A stretch of DNA of 64,000 nucleotides from Bemisia tabaci. Its lineage: Eukaryota; Arthropoda; Insecta; Hemiptera; Aleyrodidae. The stretch spans positions 78,489,912 to 78,553,911 of the forward strand of contig NC_092793.1 of the NCBI RefSeq assembly GCF_918797505.1, given 5' to 3'. The notes under the pieces were generated by a model. The model was not told where the DNA came from. It ran no database searches and saw only the letters and a list, made by a program, of their open reading frames with translations. This document shows, piece by piece, positions 10,853 through 22,577 of the stretch (positions within the stretch are counted from its first letter, which is position 1; each line of letters opens with the position of its first letter). The position numbers and the translations under genes are program-made.

Positions 10853-11049
10853 GTAAGTACCTGATTAGTTGTCTAATTTTGCTTGGTGTATACCTACGGA
10901 GTAATTTTGGAGATAGTATATGATGCATTATACAATGCATTTGAATTCCTAGGTTTCATCTGACTCAAAGTGTTCGCTGCTATTATCTAGGAGCGTACCG
11001 ACTCATTCATTGGAGAATTGAGCGTTTCCTATCGGCCCCTCTGCAATTA

Positions 11050-11525
11050 TGAGATTAGTCCAAGGACCCTTTAGGAACTTAATTAATGACTCAGGTGGTG
11101 CTTTTGAGCCAACTTTCAAAGAATTAAAGGCATTTTTTTAAAATCTACTGTCCATGAGCTCTCCGTCTGACCGAAGTGCTCTCCTCGCTACATGACGCGT
11201 AACCCTTCAATTTTTAGTTTAGTCCAAAGACCTCACAGGAACTTAAATTAATGAACCAGGTGGTGCTCTTATGCTAACTTTCGAAGAATTAAAGGCATTT
11301 GTTTCTAAAATTTACAGTCCTTGAAAATGAGCTGTTTGTGATGTCGCGGAGCAAAGTGCCCTACTTTTGGGCCTCGTAATCCCTTGAATTTTGAGTTTAG
11401 TGCAAAGATCTTTTTGGAACTTAAATTAATGACCCAGGTGATGTGCTTGATGCCCATTTTTAAAGAATTAAAGCCATTTTTCAAAATTTACAGTCTTTCA
11501 AAATGAGCTTTCCGTGTGATTTTGC
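11050..11525. repeat. Three diverged tandem copies of a 165-178-bp unit
   Basis: The block 'ggaactt(a)aattaatga' recurs at about 11075, 11240 and 11417. Each is followed by CAGGTGRTG, AAAGAATTAAAGSCATTT and a 'cagtcc...atgagct' section. Copies are about 70-80% alike by eye. An older satellite or internal transposon repeat. Confidence 0.75.
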
Positions 11526-11790
11526 TAAAAATGGACAATTGAGCGTAGCCCCCCCCAAATTTTAGCGTACCTCAAAATCGTTGGACGTGCATAAGGAGAC
11601 CATAGATATGGTGTCCTGTGCCAATTTTGAATGAAATCGAACAGATAGATTCTGAGATATCGCTGTAGACAGATTTGGGGGACGCCACACGGACGGACAC
11701 ACATTTTTTCAAGTATGGTTATTTTTACTCCTGGGACCTTAAAACGTCTAGAAATGATGAAATTTCAACTTTTTTTTTTTTTTTTTTTTT
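11526..11790. repeat. Probable dispersed repeat tail with poly-T (11770-11790)
   Basis: Contains CACGGACGGACACACATTTT at about 11687 and a 'gggaccttaaaacgtctagaaat' section, a sequence type I recall as dispersed in arthropod genomes, then 21 T. It could continue the tandem unit upstream. Weakly supported. Confidence 0.35.
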
Positions 11791-11837
11791 GGAGGATGAC
11801 AATACTTCCTCTCTACCCTATGGGAGCGAGAAAGTAA

Positions 11838-12054
11838 AAAACACATTGGATCTAGAGTCCAGACCCTTGAAAACATCGACAAGAAAAAATACTATTGATT
11901 CAATCGAATTTTTGCTTAAATCAAGAACCAAGCCTCTTAATTTGAGCGTATTTCCTTTTGATTTAAGCAAAAATCTGATTGAATCAAGAGTATTTTTTCT
12001 TGTCAATGTTTTCAAGGGTCTGGACTCTAGATCCAATGTGTTTTTTTTCCAGTG
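11838..12054. mobile_element. Family E palindromic element, copy 1 (left tip lost)
   Basis: Inverted arms carry CACATTGGATCTAGAGTCCA and GACAAGAAAAAATAC-like blocks plus TTGATTCAATC. The right tip is CCAGTG followed by TA. The left tip lacks the CACTGGAAA seen in copy 2, so this end is deleted. The long open frame across it (11675-12208) is a by-product of the palindrome. Confidence 0.8.
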
Positions 12055-12436
12055 TAGAATGCGTCGATTGCCGTCTTTCTATACGTACTTTCCTGATCGA
12101 CAAAAATCATGTATAGTTTCTGCAGCTGTTTCTGAGGCCCTCCACAACCGGAGAGAACCTGGAAAATATGCTGTGACAGTTTTTATTCATTCATTTTATC
12201 TTTTTTAATGGGACAGCCCGCACCGCGATAAGAGTGACAAATACTGACACGTTGCCGCGGCGTAGCTACCGCGAACCACGGGGAGAGGCTCAGCAAGAGG
12301 GGGATGCATTCAAATTTGCAGGAGCTCATAACAACAATCGCATGGAATATATCAAGTATAATGTATCGATATCGCGTGGATGCGAGTATAACGCGGGTTC
12401 CGGTTGTCAAATCGGGCGGCTTTGAAAAACCCTCGG

Positions 12437-12576
12437 ACGCGAATTGAACGTGTTTCTGCCGAACGGAACTAAGAGCAGTATGCCGTGAGCCCTGTTGCGC
12501 TTGTTTCCTTATGGGTATCAGGGCTCACGTCTTAATGCATATAGTTCCGTTTGATAGAAACGCGTCCAATTCTGAG
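12437..12576. mobile_element. Palindromic MITE related to family C
   Basis: Arms share GGACGCG-AATT, CGTTTCT, AACGGAACTA and CGTGAGCCCTG with their complements; the loop is 'ttgcgcttgtttccttatgggtat'-like. The inner GTGAGCCCTG matches the family C core, but the outer arms differ. Confidence 0.75.
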
Positions 12577-12819
12577 GATTCCGCGCGGGTTTGGCGGCGG
12601 ATCCGCCCATATTTTACCGCCTCCGCGTAACGATTTGAGCCCGTCGCCCGTCGTCATTTATCGGGTTTACGGGCCCAATAACACTGTGATTGTTCCATAC
12701 TTCACACTCCATACCTGTCCACAGCACTCGGCCGCGATGCACACCTACGACCCCATCCGCGGGATTCCGTGTAAAATAAGCTCCTCACTCACAATACATA
12801 TTGTTGCTCCTCTGACAAA

Positions 12820-12905
12820 ACAGCGTATCTAGATTTCCATGTGAGCCCTGTCTCCCACACAACTCTACGCTTTCCAGGGCTCATGTGGGGATAGAGATAC
12901 GCTGT
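12820..12905. mobile_element. Family C mini-MITE, copy 1 (core)
   Basis: Termini ACAGCGTATCTAGATTTCCA and complement, then GTGAGCCCTG and CAGGGCTCAT around a short loop. The other copies extend further out on both sides. Confidence 0.75.
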
Positions 12906-13346
12906 TATGTAATGGGAACGACGATGGTTCATCGCTTCCTGACTCCGACTTCGGGCTGGATGCACTCCTCGCTTGGAGCCGGCCCGCGTGCAGCTGTTTT
13001 GGAGATAAGGTGGATTCGGAGAAATTCTCAGTTCGCGTGCACGTTACCGCCACGTGGCGCACGCAAAATTGGCCGTAACTTGACGAAGATTCGCATTCGC
13101 AGAGGGTGTAAACTGTGATATTCTTCATATATTTTACTGCGTATAAAAGCAGGGCTGCAAGTTTAACCGAATTTCAAAATTTCCTGACTTCCTAATTTTT
13201 GGCAATGATTCCCTGGTTTTTCGCTGCATTCTTGAAAAAAGGAGAAAACGGATAATTTAAAAACAGCTATGGAAACTTTGAAATACGGTATTGTATGTAT
13301 AAAGTTGAGACTTGAAACTAACCCAAAAACGACAGTTTATATATTA

Positions 13347-13752
13347 TGTCGCAGGCAACTAGCAATCGCCGGCAATTTGCAATATATACGTGTTGAATCA
13401 ACAAATTAAACAATTTTTAAGTGAAAAAACGAGATAGGAAGTTGTGATACTATGCTTTGAATTTAAACATACGGTATCCCCTTCTTCAAGAATGCATGGT
13501 ACCAGCTAGCACACACGCGAGTTCGTGAAGTGTAATCAATAATCTGCGTTGAGTTTGGTTTGGTTAAGCAACTAAACAAACTCCTTGGCAAAGCGGAGAG
13601 TATCGCTGGATTTGAAGGCGTTCCAAGCTGAGGCCGTGCCTTGAATCTCTTCGCTAAAGGAACCTTTACTATATCGATGTTATAATTGCAATTTGACGAA
13701 TTGAGAAGTACGGAGCTTGCGAACTGCCGGCGACTGCTGACTGCCTGCGACA
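13347..13752. mobile_element. Family DD MITE
   Basis: Inverted ends TGTCGCAGGCAACTAGCAAT and the complement of TGTCGCAGGCAGTCAGCAGT, each followed by CGCCGGCA. About 330 bp of non-coding interior. No clear duplication. Confidence 0.65.
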
Positions 13753-14880
13753 TATGCCTGCATGCTGCTAGGAGATATCGTAAATGATTCCATGCCTGCA
13801 TGAGGAAAATTACAGGAAAAGATAGAAAGAACTAATCAAGCGCGTATATGTGTTAATATTAAGATTCTTTAAAGTTGAACTAGCGCACAAATCGCGGAAT
13901 CAGTACTCAGCGCACTCGTTTCGCGGCAAGAAATTCCCGAAAACGAGGCGACGCTGACGTGATTTCCATGACTTGGAGCATATTCCCCTGACTTTCCCAA
14001 GTTTTCCAGGTTTATTCATGCTGGCAGTGACACTATCGCTCAGGTATTATAATGTGTATGGCAAACTGCGTCGACGTATTAACTCCTCTTCTGATGTGAC
14101 TTTGTGTGAGAAAAGTATCAGATCCATCAAGAAATTGACAAATAGACATCTTACGAAAACTGTTGGATCACTTTAAAGCAGGGGCTGAATTTATCATACC
14201 TGCAACAAAAATAAAAACACAACAATTAAAACCTTAACCACAATGACGAAAAGAGTAAGCCCTAGAAGTTCAGTTCCTTCAATACCTTCAAAAACTGAAT
14301 TAATAAAAAATTAGTTCCACTGCCCATTCCCTCCATTCATCGAGATACTTTATCATTTCCATCCCGTTTCGCGATTCCATGTGATTTTTTTCTATTTGAA
14401 TATTTGCTTCGTATTATTTTTCAGTGCCACAAAACTACTTCCAAGTTTTCCTACATGTTGCATTTTATGTTGTGTTTTGAATGTTATCAAGTTTCACTTT
14501 CCGTCACATTTGAAAATCATTAGTACAATTCCATGATTTTCAACTACTTTTGACGGGTACTTTACTGCGACTGCACTGCACCAACTTGATTTTTTCTCGG
14601 TCTCCCTTTTGCTTCCGTGCTCGGAGACGCGAAAAGCAATCCGCCGGAAGCTACAGTTCTCGATTTTAATCTGTTCGCGGAGCGGAGACAAGAGAAGACC
14701 GGCACAAGCGGTTTCCCTGCGAGTCATAAATTAACTTATTACAAAGATTTCTGAGGACTCGCTCTGGATGTTGATTTCATTTATATCGTCCGCTTCCGCA
14801 GCATAGCCTAGGTGCCTCGCTCTACAAACAACGACGAATCCACTCACACGAGGAGGAAATTTTTCTGTAACCGGAGAGAT
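13753..14880. other. No feature seen
   Basis: Unremarkable AT-rich sequence. The open frame at 13973-14176 lacks family similarity or splice support. Confidence 0.5.
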
Positions 14881-15161
14881 CCTCCTGCGGGCCGATTATT
14901 GAAATTGATAGACAAAGCTATAGACAAAGACGACAAAAGGGATTTGGAGGGATCCTATTGGTGGAAGCAGGTGGTGGCAATGGACATAGGAGGTAGGTAA
15001 CGGACTAACTAACGGCAACCTACTAAAGACCCGACAGTTAGTCCATCATTTTCTTCCTTAGTCTCTAAGAACCAACCATGTCAACCAATAAGATCACTCC
15101 ATACTCCCTATGTCTTCTTTGTCTATCGCTTTGTCCATCAATTTCAATAATCGCCCCGCAG
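14881..15161. mobile_element. Family R MITE, copy 1
   Basis: Inverted ends CCTGCGGGCCGATTATTGAA and complement, continuing into GATAGACAAAGC and GACAAAG(A)AGACA. The interior inversion is around ACTAACT...AGTTAGTC. Near-identical layout to the copies at 58939 and 61910. Confidence 0.85.
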
Positions 15162-15282
15162 ATCAGACTTAGCGCTAGAATGCCAGATATCGCCTGGATT
15201 GAAGAAATTTTAGGAATGACTTGCAGTGTTAAATGGACCGCGCTTAAGCAGAGAGGAGCAAAGCCACACCGGCTATTGCCGA

Positions 15283-15487
15283 ATTAAATTGGGCATGAAA
15301 ACGGTTGTGCGGATTCTTGTGAAAATGTCAGTGAATTTCCTGCATAGTACGAGGCAAATTCCTTAAAAGTTTCAAAGGAATCCGCAAAAACGTTCTCTTG
15401 TAAAAAATTAAATCTTAAATTAAATAATTAATTTGTAAATTAAATCAACGGCTGATGTGGCTTGATTCTTTCCTGCTAAACGCGATC
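15283..15487. mobile_element. Family U MITE, copy 3 (left end missing)
   Basis: The right end (GATGTGGCTTGATTCTTTCC, CTGCTAAACGCG) matches the termini of copies at 39435 and 50824. The interior retains GAATTTCCTGCATAGTACG and AAACGTT-like blocks. The left 40 bp of the terminus are absent. Confidence 0.6.
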
Positions 15488-15489
15488 CT

Positions 15490-16720
15490 ACGTTTTAAAT
15501 TAGTTATTCCCTTTGATTCGCGCTGTTACTCGACGATAATTTACCGGGTTAGCTCTGAAAAGAATTGTGGAATTTTATATCATTATTTACAGGTTTGAAA
15601 AGAATCCGAGGGAGTGCTATGTAATGATAACCCGGGGGGGGGGGGAGGGGTTGCTACAATGCTTTCGGGAGGAGAAACTTTTGAAAAATATCTAAAAAAG
15701 TCGAGTCCTTTTGGAAAAACTTTTACATGTTTTTAGGACTAAAGTGAAGGTATCTCAGAATTGATTCTTATTCTTGTTTTCTTACTCTTTATTTCTTTTT
15801 CTTTCTCTTTCCTAACTCCTCTCGTGACTTTCTTTATTCCACATCCTTCTCTCGAATGGGAGATAAAAAAAGTGGATGACAGGCGAAGAGGAGTACTTCT
15901 CTTGGTAAGTATTTATTGATAAACGGTAAATGCGCTCGAACCCAAAGAGGTCAACCCTTATACGACATTAAAACCTACCATTAAAAAAATTTTGGGAAAT
16001 TGACGCGATTCTAGCAGAAGTTATCGTGTCTACAATAAATTCGCCTGACTATTACAAGGAGGATTTCTAACTGGCTCGACTACCTTCATCGGTTACGTCA
16101 ATCAGAAACTAGTCCCTTCGAGGGTTAAATTGATGGGGAAAAGTTAGTGCGATGATGGGGGAAGGAGTGAGGAGGAAAGGTTGGATTATGGGGGTATGCT
16201 GAGACTTCATTGCCTTCTGGAAACGAGATCTAGAGTAAAAAATGAATGAGGTTTTTCTTTCGACTCGCAATTCTTGTTTCATTAAATCTTGATGGTGACA
16301 ACACTTAATTATTTTCATTGCCAGGTAAAAGGCAAGGAGAGATTCCTAATGCGCCACTGAGCATGAACTAAGCAAACTGAAAAGGGAGGAAGTATACGTA
16401 CAAAATTGCAGTGGTCGTAAACTAAATCTTAAACGGCTGCAAAATACCGAGTTAAAACGAGTTGTAAAAAAAGGTGTCGAGGTAAAGATAACGTGTTGAA
16501 TTAGGAGAATACTGAAATCATAAAAAAATGACAATTCAACATTTTTTTTTTCAATTTCAGCGTAATTTTATGCATTATGAAAACAAAAGCGAGACTGAAG
16601 AAAAAATGACCGTGGCCGAAGACTAACTTTTTTTTTTATATTTTTGACCAATCAAGGACAATTCGGTATTCAATTAGTTTTTCCCCGGAAAAAGTTTCGA
16701 TCATAGTTCCTACAAAAATA
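15490..16720. other. Low-feature stretch with simple-sequence runs
   Basis: Holds a G-run broken only by one A (about 15632-15650) and a pyrimidine-rich tract (15768-15845). No gene or terminal repeats seen. Confidence 0.5.
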
Positions 16721-16947
16721 CACTGGAAAAAAAACACACTGGATCTAGAGTCCAGACTCTTGAATACATTGGCAAGAAAAAGGACTCTTGATTCAATCAG
16801 ATTTAAGTTTAAATCAAAAGTAAATCCGCTCAAATTAAGAGGCTTGGTTCTTGATTTAAGCTTATATCTGATTGAATCAAGAGTATTTTTTCTTGTCGAT
16901 GTTTTTAAGAGTCTCGACTCTAGATCCAATGTGATTTTCTTCTAGTG
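16721..16947. mobile_element. Family E palindromic element, copy 2 (2-bp TSD TA)
   Basis: Complete element: tip CACTGGAAAAAAAACACACT at left, TTCTTCTAGTG at right, flanked by TA (16719-16720, 16948-16949). Arms match copy 1, including GGATCTAGAGTCCAGAC. CACTR tips with short duplications resemble the CACTA/EnSpm group (inference). Confidence 0.85.
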
Positions 16948-16949
16948 TA

Positions 16950-18535
16950 TGAATAAATTATGTGGACAAAGAAACCGATAAAAACCGCAGAAAATGGTCA
17001 AAATCAAGTCAGCAGCGAGAAAATGAGGTTCCTCTTCCATCTTTCTCGGTGTTTCCGTTCCTTCCCTTAAATTCATTTATCTTTATGTATGAAGTTCGAG
17101 ACAGGTTTTCACAAAGAAGTGTTGAAAAACAATAATATAAAGTATACGAAGTGCATTTAGCAGTATCAAATTTGGAACAATTGTTGGGGATCACGGTAAC
17201 TATTACAAATTGCAAGAGAAAAAGGTAAAACAGCATCTTTTTGGATGAAAATCAATGACAAGATAGCATGAAACTGTGGTAGTTAAACTTCGGAAGTCGA
17301 GACAGTCTGAATTGAATGTATTTTCTCAGATATATTTATAGAGAAGAAGCAATTTTCCAAAAAAATAACTTAATAAAAAAGAATGAATCAAATGCAAGGT
17401 TGTCGGCACAAGACATGGCAATTTCTTCAGAAGGAGTTGGAAACATCAGAGGTAAGACTGTCAAAGACAGCACAGGTGGTGCTGATGGAGGTCAAACTTT
17501 CATCCGATTCGAGCCACGGGAGGAAAAGCTTCTTCAGGTCCGTGGTTTGCCGATTACATCAGTGAAGAAAAGTGCGAGTAAATTAATTCTTTGGAGACGG
17601 ACTGAAACGAATGAGGGAGGCGGGAACATGGACGAGAAAAATCTTTGACACCGCGCGCGGTCTAGACGTTGAACGAGTATCGGTAAATTGATTGAGAAGA
17701 TCAAAAAACGGCTGCCATAAAGAGGAAAACTGGGATGGTGGAGCGAAAATGCGAAAAAATAACGAAAGAAGTGAAAAAGAATTTAACTCTATCACAGTAT
17801 GAGGTGCAACGATAGGGCTTCAATTTAATTTTCCTCATTAGACTGATAAAATTATGGAACTCAAGGATGTCAGATTTCCAAGACACGATGCGTTTCATGC
17901 GGACGAAGTCATGACCATTTTTGGGAAACGGGACTTGGATACCAAAACCATGGCTATAATATACGAGGGCGTATGAAGGGGGCAGGGACCCCCCCCCCCC
18001 CCCCAGAAATTCTGAATGATGGACAAAATCATTCGTGAAGGGTATTAACCTCTTTCAATGTCGAGTTTTAATGAAAACACATGAGCAACACACACAGTTG
18101 TATGACACGACTTTGAAGACCTGACAGACTTTGAAGTCACACGTCATACAAATGAAGTGAGGCTCAAACGTTGTTTCTGCGAAAAAGAAGAAAGACGGGA
18201 AAAGGAGACGGTCGAAACCAGTCTTCACTTCGCGAGGTATTAATATCTAAATTGTGAAATCCGGCATTGATGGGAGGCGGGCATATTTACCTTTGAAAAG
18301 ACTCTGAGTGAACGCAGCTTACTCCTTTTATTCAAACGAAGAAGATTGAAAAATGAGTTACGGATGAAATCCTATTCACCTAGGAAAATATATTATTATC
18401 GATGAAATCGAGAAATAAGCCGATAATCAAAGGAGTATCTCATAATGCCATGCACCTACGCCTCTTGCAGTGTAAATTAACTTCAGTTCTTGACGAATCA
18501 CGCGCCGCGTCGTGTTCGCCGCGTCGACACATGTT
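16950..18535. other. No gene seen; C16 tract at 17989-18004
   Basis: The longest frame (17316-17648, plus, 110 codons) has no family similarity, no codon bias and no splice context, so it is not called. A run of 16 C lies at 17989-18004. Confidence 0.5.
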
Positions 18536-18692
18536 ACCGCGTGCTTTGCGATATATCGACTGATCTGACATTTAAACCTATGGAAAAGTATCGATAAACA
18601 GGGTGTTCGCAGCGAACACCTTAATAATCGATTATTTACCACAGCTTCAAATGGCGAAATATCGATATATCGCAGAGCACGCCACGCCACTG
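18536..18692. mobile_element. hAT-type MITE F1, copy 2 (left tip deleted)
   Basis: The interior (GTGCTTTGCGATATATCGA, GTTCGCAGCGAACACC, AATAATCGATTATTT) and right tip CACGCCACGCCACTG match the element at 7971-8133. The right flank is CTTACCAT; the left flank keeps TTACC before the broken tip. The target is very like CTGACCAT at copy 1, pointing to site preference. Confidence 0.8.
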
Positions 18693-18713
18693 CTTACCAT
18701 TATAACACTTTGT

Positions 18714-19100
18714 AACGAACTCAAATATTGCGTATGAATAAATCCACATTGAAGTAAACCCTGACTTCAATATTGACCGAGATATCACGCTTTGGAAAAT
18801 TCGGTTTTTGACGTCATCTACCGCGGTAGTGACACCCTTGGTTCCTTCCACCTTGCTTTCATACAGTTTCACGTAGTAACCAGTGAAAAAGTTTGTCTCC
18901 CTGACAAATGAAAGCAAGGTGGAAGAAACCAAGGGCGTCACTACCGCGGTGGATGACGTCATAAACGAATTTTTCAAGGCTTGATATCTCGGCTAATATT
19001 GAACGTGGAGTTGCTTTGTAGACGGATCTTGTTATTTTTAGCTGACCCACAATAATCAAACATCAGTATACGGTGTTGTGAGCAGCGCAACTGACCCATT
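18714..19100. mobile_element. Family G element, copy 1 (left end eroded)
   Basis: Inner inverted arms carry TGACGTCATC(T/C)ACCGCGGTAG and CACCCTTGGTT(C/T)CTTCCACC with complements around a 60-bp loop. The right terminus GCAACTGACCCATT matches copy 2. It lies directly after the F1 copy. Confidence 0.75.
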
Positions 19101-19523
19101 AGTTTTGCAATAGCTCACCTGGCGAAAAGTTCACCCCGACACTCATCTGTCATCAATAAGCAACTTTTACACTCAAAAAGTTGCTCATCAATCAGAACCA
19201 AGCGAAAAGCGTCACCTCCCGACCAAAGTATCACAAGCGCCATGCAACGTTTGAAAATTTCCGCCGCCATTACGTTTTTTCACAGAGAAATTATTCAACG
19301 AAGCTGTCCGAAAATTTCATAGAATTTTCCTTGTGCCGCCGATAAAATTCAGAGAAATTTTCAAACAGATTTAACCAACAATTTCTCTGTAAAAAAATAA
19401 GATGACGGCGGAAAGTTTGAAACGTCGCATGGAGCTCGTGATATTTTGGCCGGAAGGTGACGAAATTATGACTGACCTTCGAATTTAACTTTTGCCATGA
19501 TCGATTGCATTGTTTAGCCTGTT

Positions 19524-19775
19524 CTGCCGTGCTGAGGAAGAACGCCGTATGAACATTCGAGAGTTGCCAAATTTCCGCCGATAAAATGTGTATTTTTGAG
19601 GAATGTTATGAATACTTTCCCTTGAAATTTTCAGGAACTTTAGATAAAATTGCGAACAAAATTATCTGAAAAGTTGGAAGGGAAATATCTACAAGTTCAC
19701 CAGGAAATCCATGTTTTATCAAAGGAAATTTGGCAACGCCTGAAAGTTCATACGGCGTTTCGTGTTAGTCCGGGG
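19524..19775. mobile_element. Family A MITE, copy 2
   Basis: Left tip CTGCCGTGCTGAGGAAGAAC with GTTGCCAAATTTCC; right inverted part GTTCATACGGCGTTTCGTG, but the last bases are mutated and no target duplication remains. Older than copies 1, 3, 4 and 5. Confidence 0.7.
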
Positions 19776-20402
19776 TCTCTAAAATATATTGTCCTTGGGC
19801 TGCTGGCCAATCGAAGACTTAAATCAGTTTAGCTGGTCGCGGACGACACGGGAAGCTTCGACAGACAACGGGCCATAGATGCGTCGTAAACCTGATAAAC
19901 CAAGGGCGCCATTATTTACCTTTTATCGGTGCAGCGCGGCGTCCGATACAAGGTAGACAGGGAGCACGCGGTGCTGGCTGTATCGTTAGGATTTGAAGGC
20001 GCCGGGAAAAATATTACGAGCGAGCAACTGATCGCTGGCGCGCCCTCGCCCTCCCGCGCGTCCCAAGAGTGTGTTCAGCCGACGAGAAAATAAGGGCAGA
20101 GAGAACGGAGGAAAAGAGAAACACACATACCCGGAGATAAATCCCGAATTGGGAAGTGAAGGTGTCAGATCGAAACGAAAATGCTTTGCAGCTCGTGCCT
20201 ACGTCTCACGATGGAATGGAAATATGAGAGTCAAGTAGATATCATTTTAGATATATTGCATCAGATTTTAATACTTTTTGTTATCTTGAATTAAAATAAT
20301 CTACAAAATAAATGTGGGCTATTAGACTGGATCTATGAACAAAAATAATTATTTTTTTTCTATGGTTCCAAGCATAACGACTACAAGATTGTACGAGAAT
20401 GA
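19776..20402. other. No gene seen; moderately GC-rich patch 19915-20130
   Basis: The GC-richer patch could be an old regulatory or exon-like sequence but shows no coding frame of note. Confidence 0.4.
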
Positions 20403-20585
20403 CAAACTTAAAAGCACTCAGTTGCATAAAATTGTAATTTTGAAGCGGACGCGTTTCGCAGGTGTCCCGACCTCCGTCCTCAGCGCGACTCCTCGTGAGC
20501 CATGCTGAGGATGGAGGTCGGGACACCTTAGAAACGCTTCCGCTTCAAAATTACAATTTTATGCAAGTGAGTGCTTTAAAGTTTG
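20403..20585. mobile_element. Family P hairpin MITE
   Basis: Inverted arms of about 83 bp (AAGCACTCAGTTGCATAAAA..., TTGTAATTTTGAAGCGGA, GGTGTCCCGACCTCC) around a loop of about 20 bp. More than 90% paired by eye. No coding. Confidence 0.85.
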
Positions 20586-20724
20586 TTTTTAAAAGTTTTT
20601 TATAAAATGTTTATACATTTTTTTAAAAATTTCAAAATTTTACCAATTTAACGACTTGTGTAGTGGTTTAAACTCCTGTACAACATTTCCTCTTCAAAGA
20701 TCTGTCACGTACCTTTCGAGCAAT

Positions 20725-21370
20725 AAAGTAATTTATCCGGAAATCAAAAAAATGAATCACCTCGTTCATTCTTCGGGCTTGAACCACGTAAAATGCATCT
20801 TTTGAATGAAAAAAGTAATTTATCCGGAAATCAAAAAAATGAACCTCACCTCGTTCATTCTTCGGGCTTGAACCACGTAAAATGCATCTTTTGAATGAAA
20901 AAAGTAATTTATCCGGAAATCAAAAAAAAAAAAGTAATTTATCCGGAAATCAAAAAAGAACCTCACCTCGTTCATTCTTCGGGCTTGAACCACGTAAAAT
21001 GCATCTTTTGAATGAAAAAAGTAATTTATCCGGAAATCAAAAAAACGAACCTCACCTCGTTCATTCTTCGGGCTTGAACCACGTAAAATGCATCTTTTGA
21101 ATGAAAAAAGTAATTTATCCGGAAATCAAAAAAACGAACCTCACCTCGTTCATTCTTCGGGCTTGAACCACGTAAAATGCATCTTTTGAATGAAAAAAGT
21201 AATTTATCCGGAAATCAAAAAAACGAACCTCACCTCGTTCATTCTTCGGGCTTGAACCACGTAAAATGCATCTTTTGAATGAAAAAAGTAATTTATCCGG
21301 AAATCAAAAAAATGAACCTCACCTCGTTCATTCTTCGGGCTTGAACCAGATAAAATGCATCTTTTGAATG
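20725..21370. repeat. 89-bp satellite array, about seven units
   Basis: The block CGGGCTTGAACCACGTAAAA recurs at 20774, 20863, 20980, 21069, 21158, 21247 and 21336. Spacing is exactly 89 bp, except one of 117 bp caused by an internal 28-bp repeat (AAAGTAATTTATCCGGAAAT duplicated at about 20930). Units are nearly identical, so the array is young. The frames across it are not multiples of three and are not genes. Confidence 0.95.
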
Positions 21371-22238
21371 GGACGTATTCAAAATGTAACCCAAGAGCAT
21401 CAAAAATCACAATGCCCATAAAGTAGATTAAAGCACAAGATAAAGCGACTTATAAAATTGTTGCGGCAACATCGATCCACTTGCCGCCTCCTCCTTTTGG
21501 AGAGAGATAACATTATTCGAATAGGAATCCATCGATACCCTTGTCTATTGTCTACACGCTTTCAGGATTGGGGCAACGTCATGGCGAATTTCTTTTCTCC
21601 AGCTCCTCCCCTCCCTCGCCCCCGAGACTATTGTCAGCAATTTTTCTTCACTTTTTTCCCGGAGCTCGACTCCACAAACTTTTTCGCGAGCTTCTAATGA
21701 CGTTCGACTGGTTTTCAGCACTCAATAAAAAGAAAGATACAAGACGCAGATCAATTCAAATCAAAATCGCGCCGGTCAAGCTTTAATTGTTGCGGGTTCT
21801 ACAGTTCGTGAATATGTGAGAAAAAAAAGAAAGAAAAGAAGAAGAAAAAGAAATTAATCAGTACCTACGATTGGCATTTCAAGATGAAACATACATTTAA
21901 AACAACTTCGCACAACGCTTTTTCACCCTTCTCTTTTTATAATTAGAGGAATTTTAAGATGAGTTGGATTTTGAGAAGAATCGCATTTTGATCGCCAAGA
22001 ATTTAATTACCTCTGAACTTATCAAAATATTCGTGTTCTTGTGTTACTTTTGTATTATATAGGAAGTAAAACACAAATCAATCGAAATTTTCGGTTGATT
22101 TTGTTACAGTTTGCGGTGGAATTAGCGCTGAAAAAAATGGAGGAACTAAGAAACCCCTGAGATAACCGACGGTTTGGGTTATTTTGTGTTTTACTCATAT
22201 CGACCAAACTTTTGTGTCGAGGGCTCTCTCCGTGTGCA
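21371..22238. other. No gene seen; purine tract 21818-21856
   Basis: Includes a purine-rich microsatellite-like run (GAAA/GAAG). A half-site CTCTCCGTG just before the next element may be the end of another family D copy. Confidence 0.4.
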
Positions 22239-22574
22239 CACGGAGAAAAAAACTTCGTGCGGGGGACCCGAAGTTTAGGTCATATGGATCTCTGAAGTTT
22301 TCGGATTGAGCATCTGAACGCTTAAGGTCTAGCTGCCGAAGTTCAGGTCAGACATCTGAAACTTCCGTTCTTACATCTGAATTACTTCAGATGTGAGAAC
22401 CGAAGTTTTTCGGATGTGAAAATCGAAGTACTTCGGATGTAAGAACTGAAGTTTCAGATGTCTGACCTGAACTTCGGCAGCTAGACCTTAAGTGCTCAGA
22501 TGCTCAATCCGAAAACTTCAGAGATCCATATGACCTAAACTTCGGGTCCCACGCACGAGGTTTTTTTCTCCGTG
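22239..22574. mobile_element. Family D foldback MITE, copy 1 (3-bp TSD GCA)
   Basis: 336 bp, almost entirely two inverted arms (CACGGAGAAAAAAACTTCGT tips, then GACCCGAAGTTTAGGTCATA, ATGGATCTCTGAAGTTTTCG and so on) with a central run of TTCGGATGT/ACTTCAGAT motifs. Flanked by GCA on both sides (22236-22238, 22575-22577). Confidence 0.9.
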
Positions 22575-22577
22575 GCA

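Noticed and set aside
11675..12208. 177-codon open frame, plus strand
   Set aside because: Runs through a poly-T tract and the family E palindrome; the same peptide segments recur on the opposite strand.
17316..17648. 110-codon open frame, plus strand
   Set aside because: No codon bias, motif or splice context.
20725..21370. Regular repeats considered as a CRISPR array
   Set aside because: There are no unique spacers; the whole 89-bp unit is repeated, and the context is eukaryotic.
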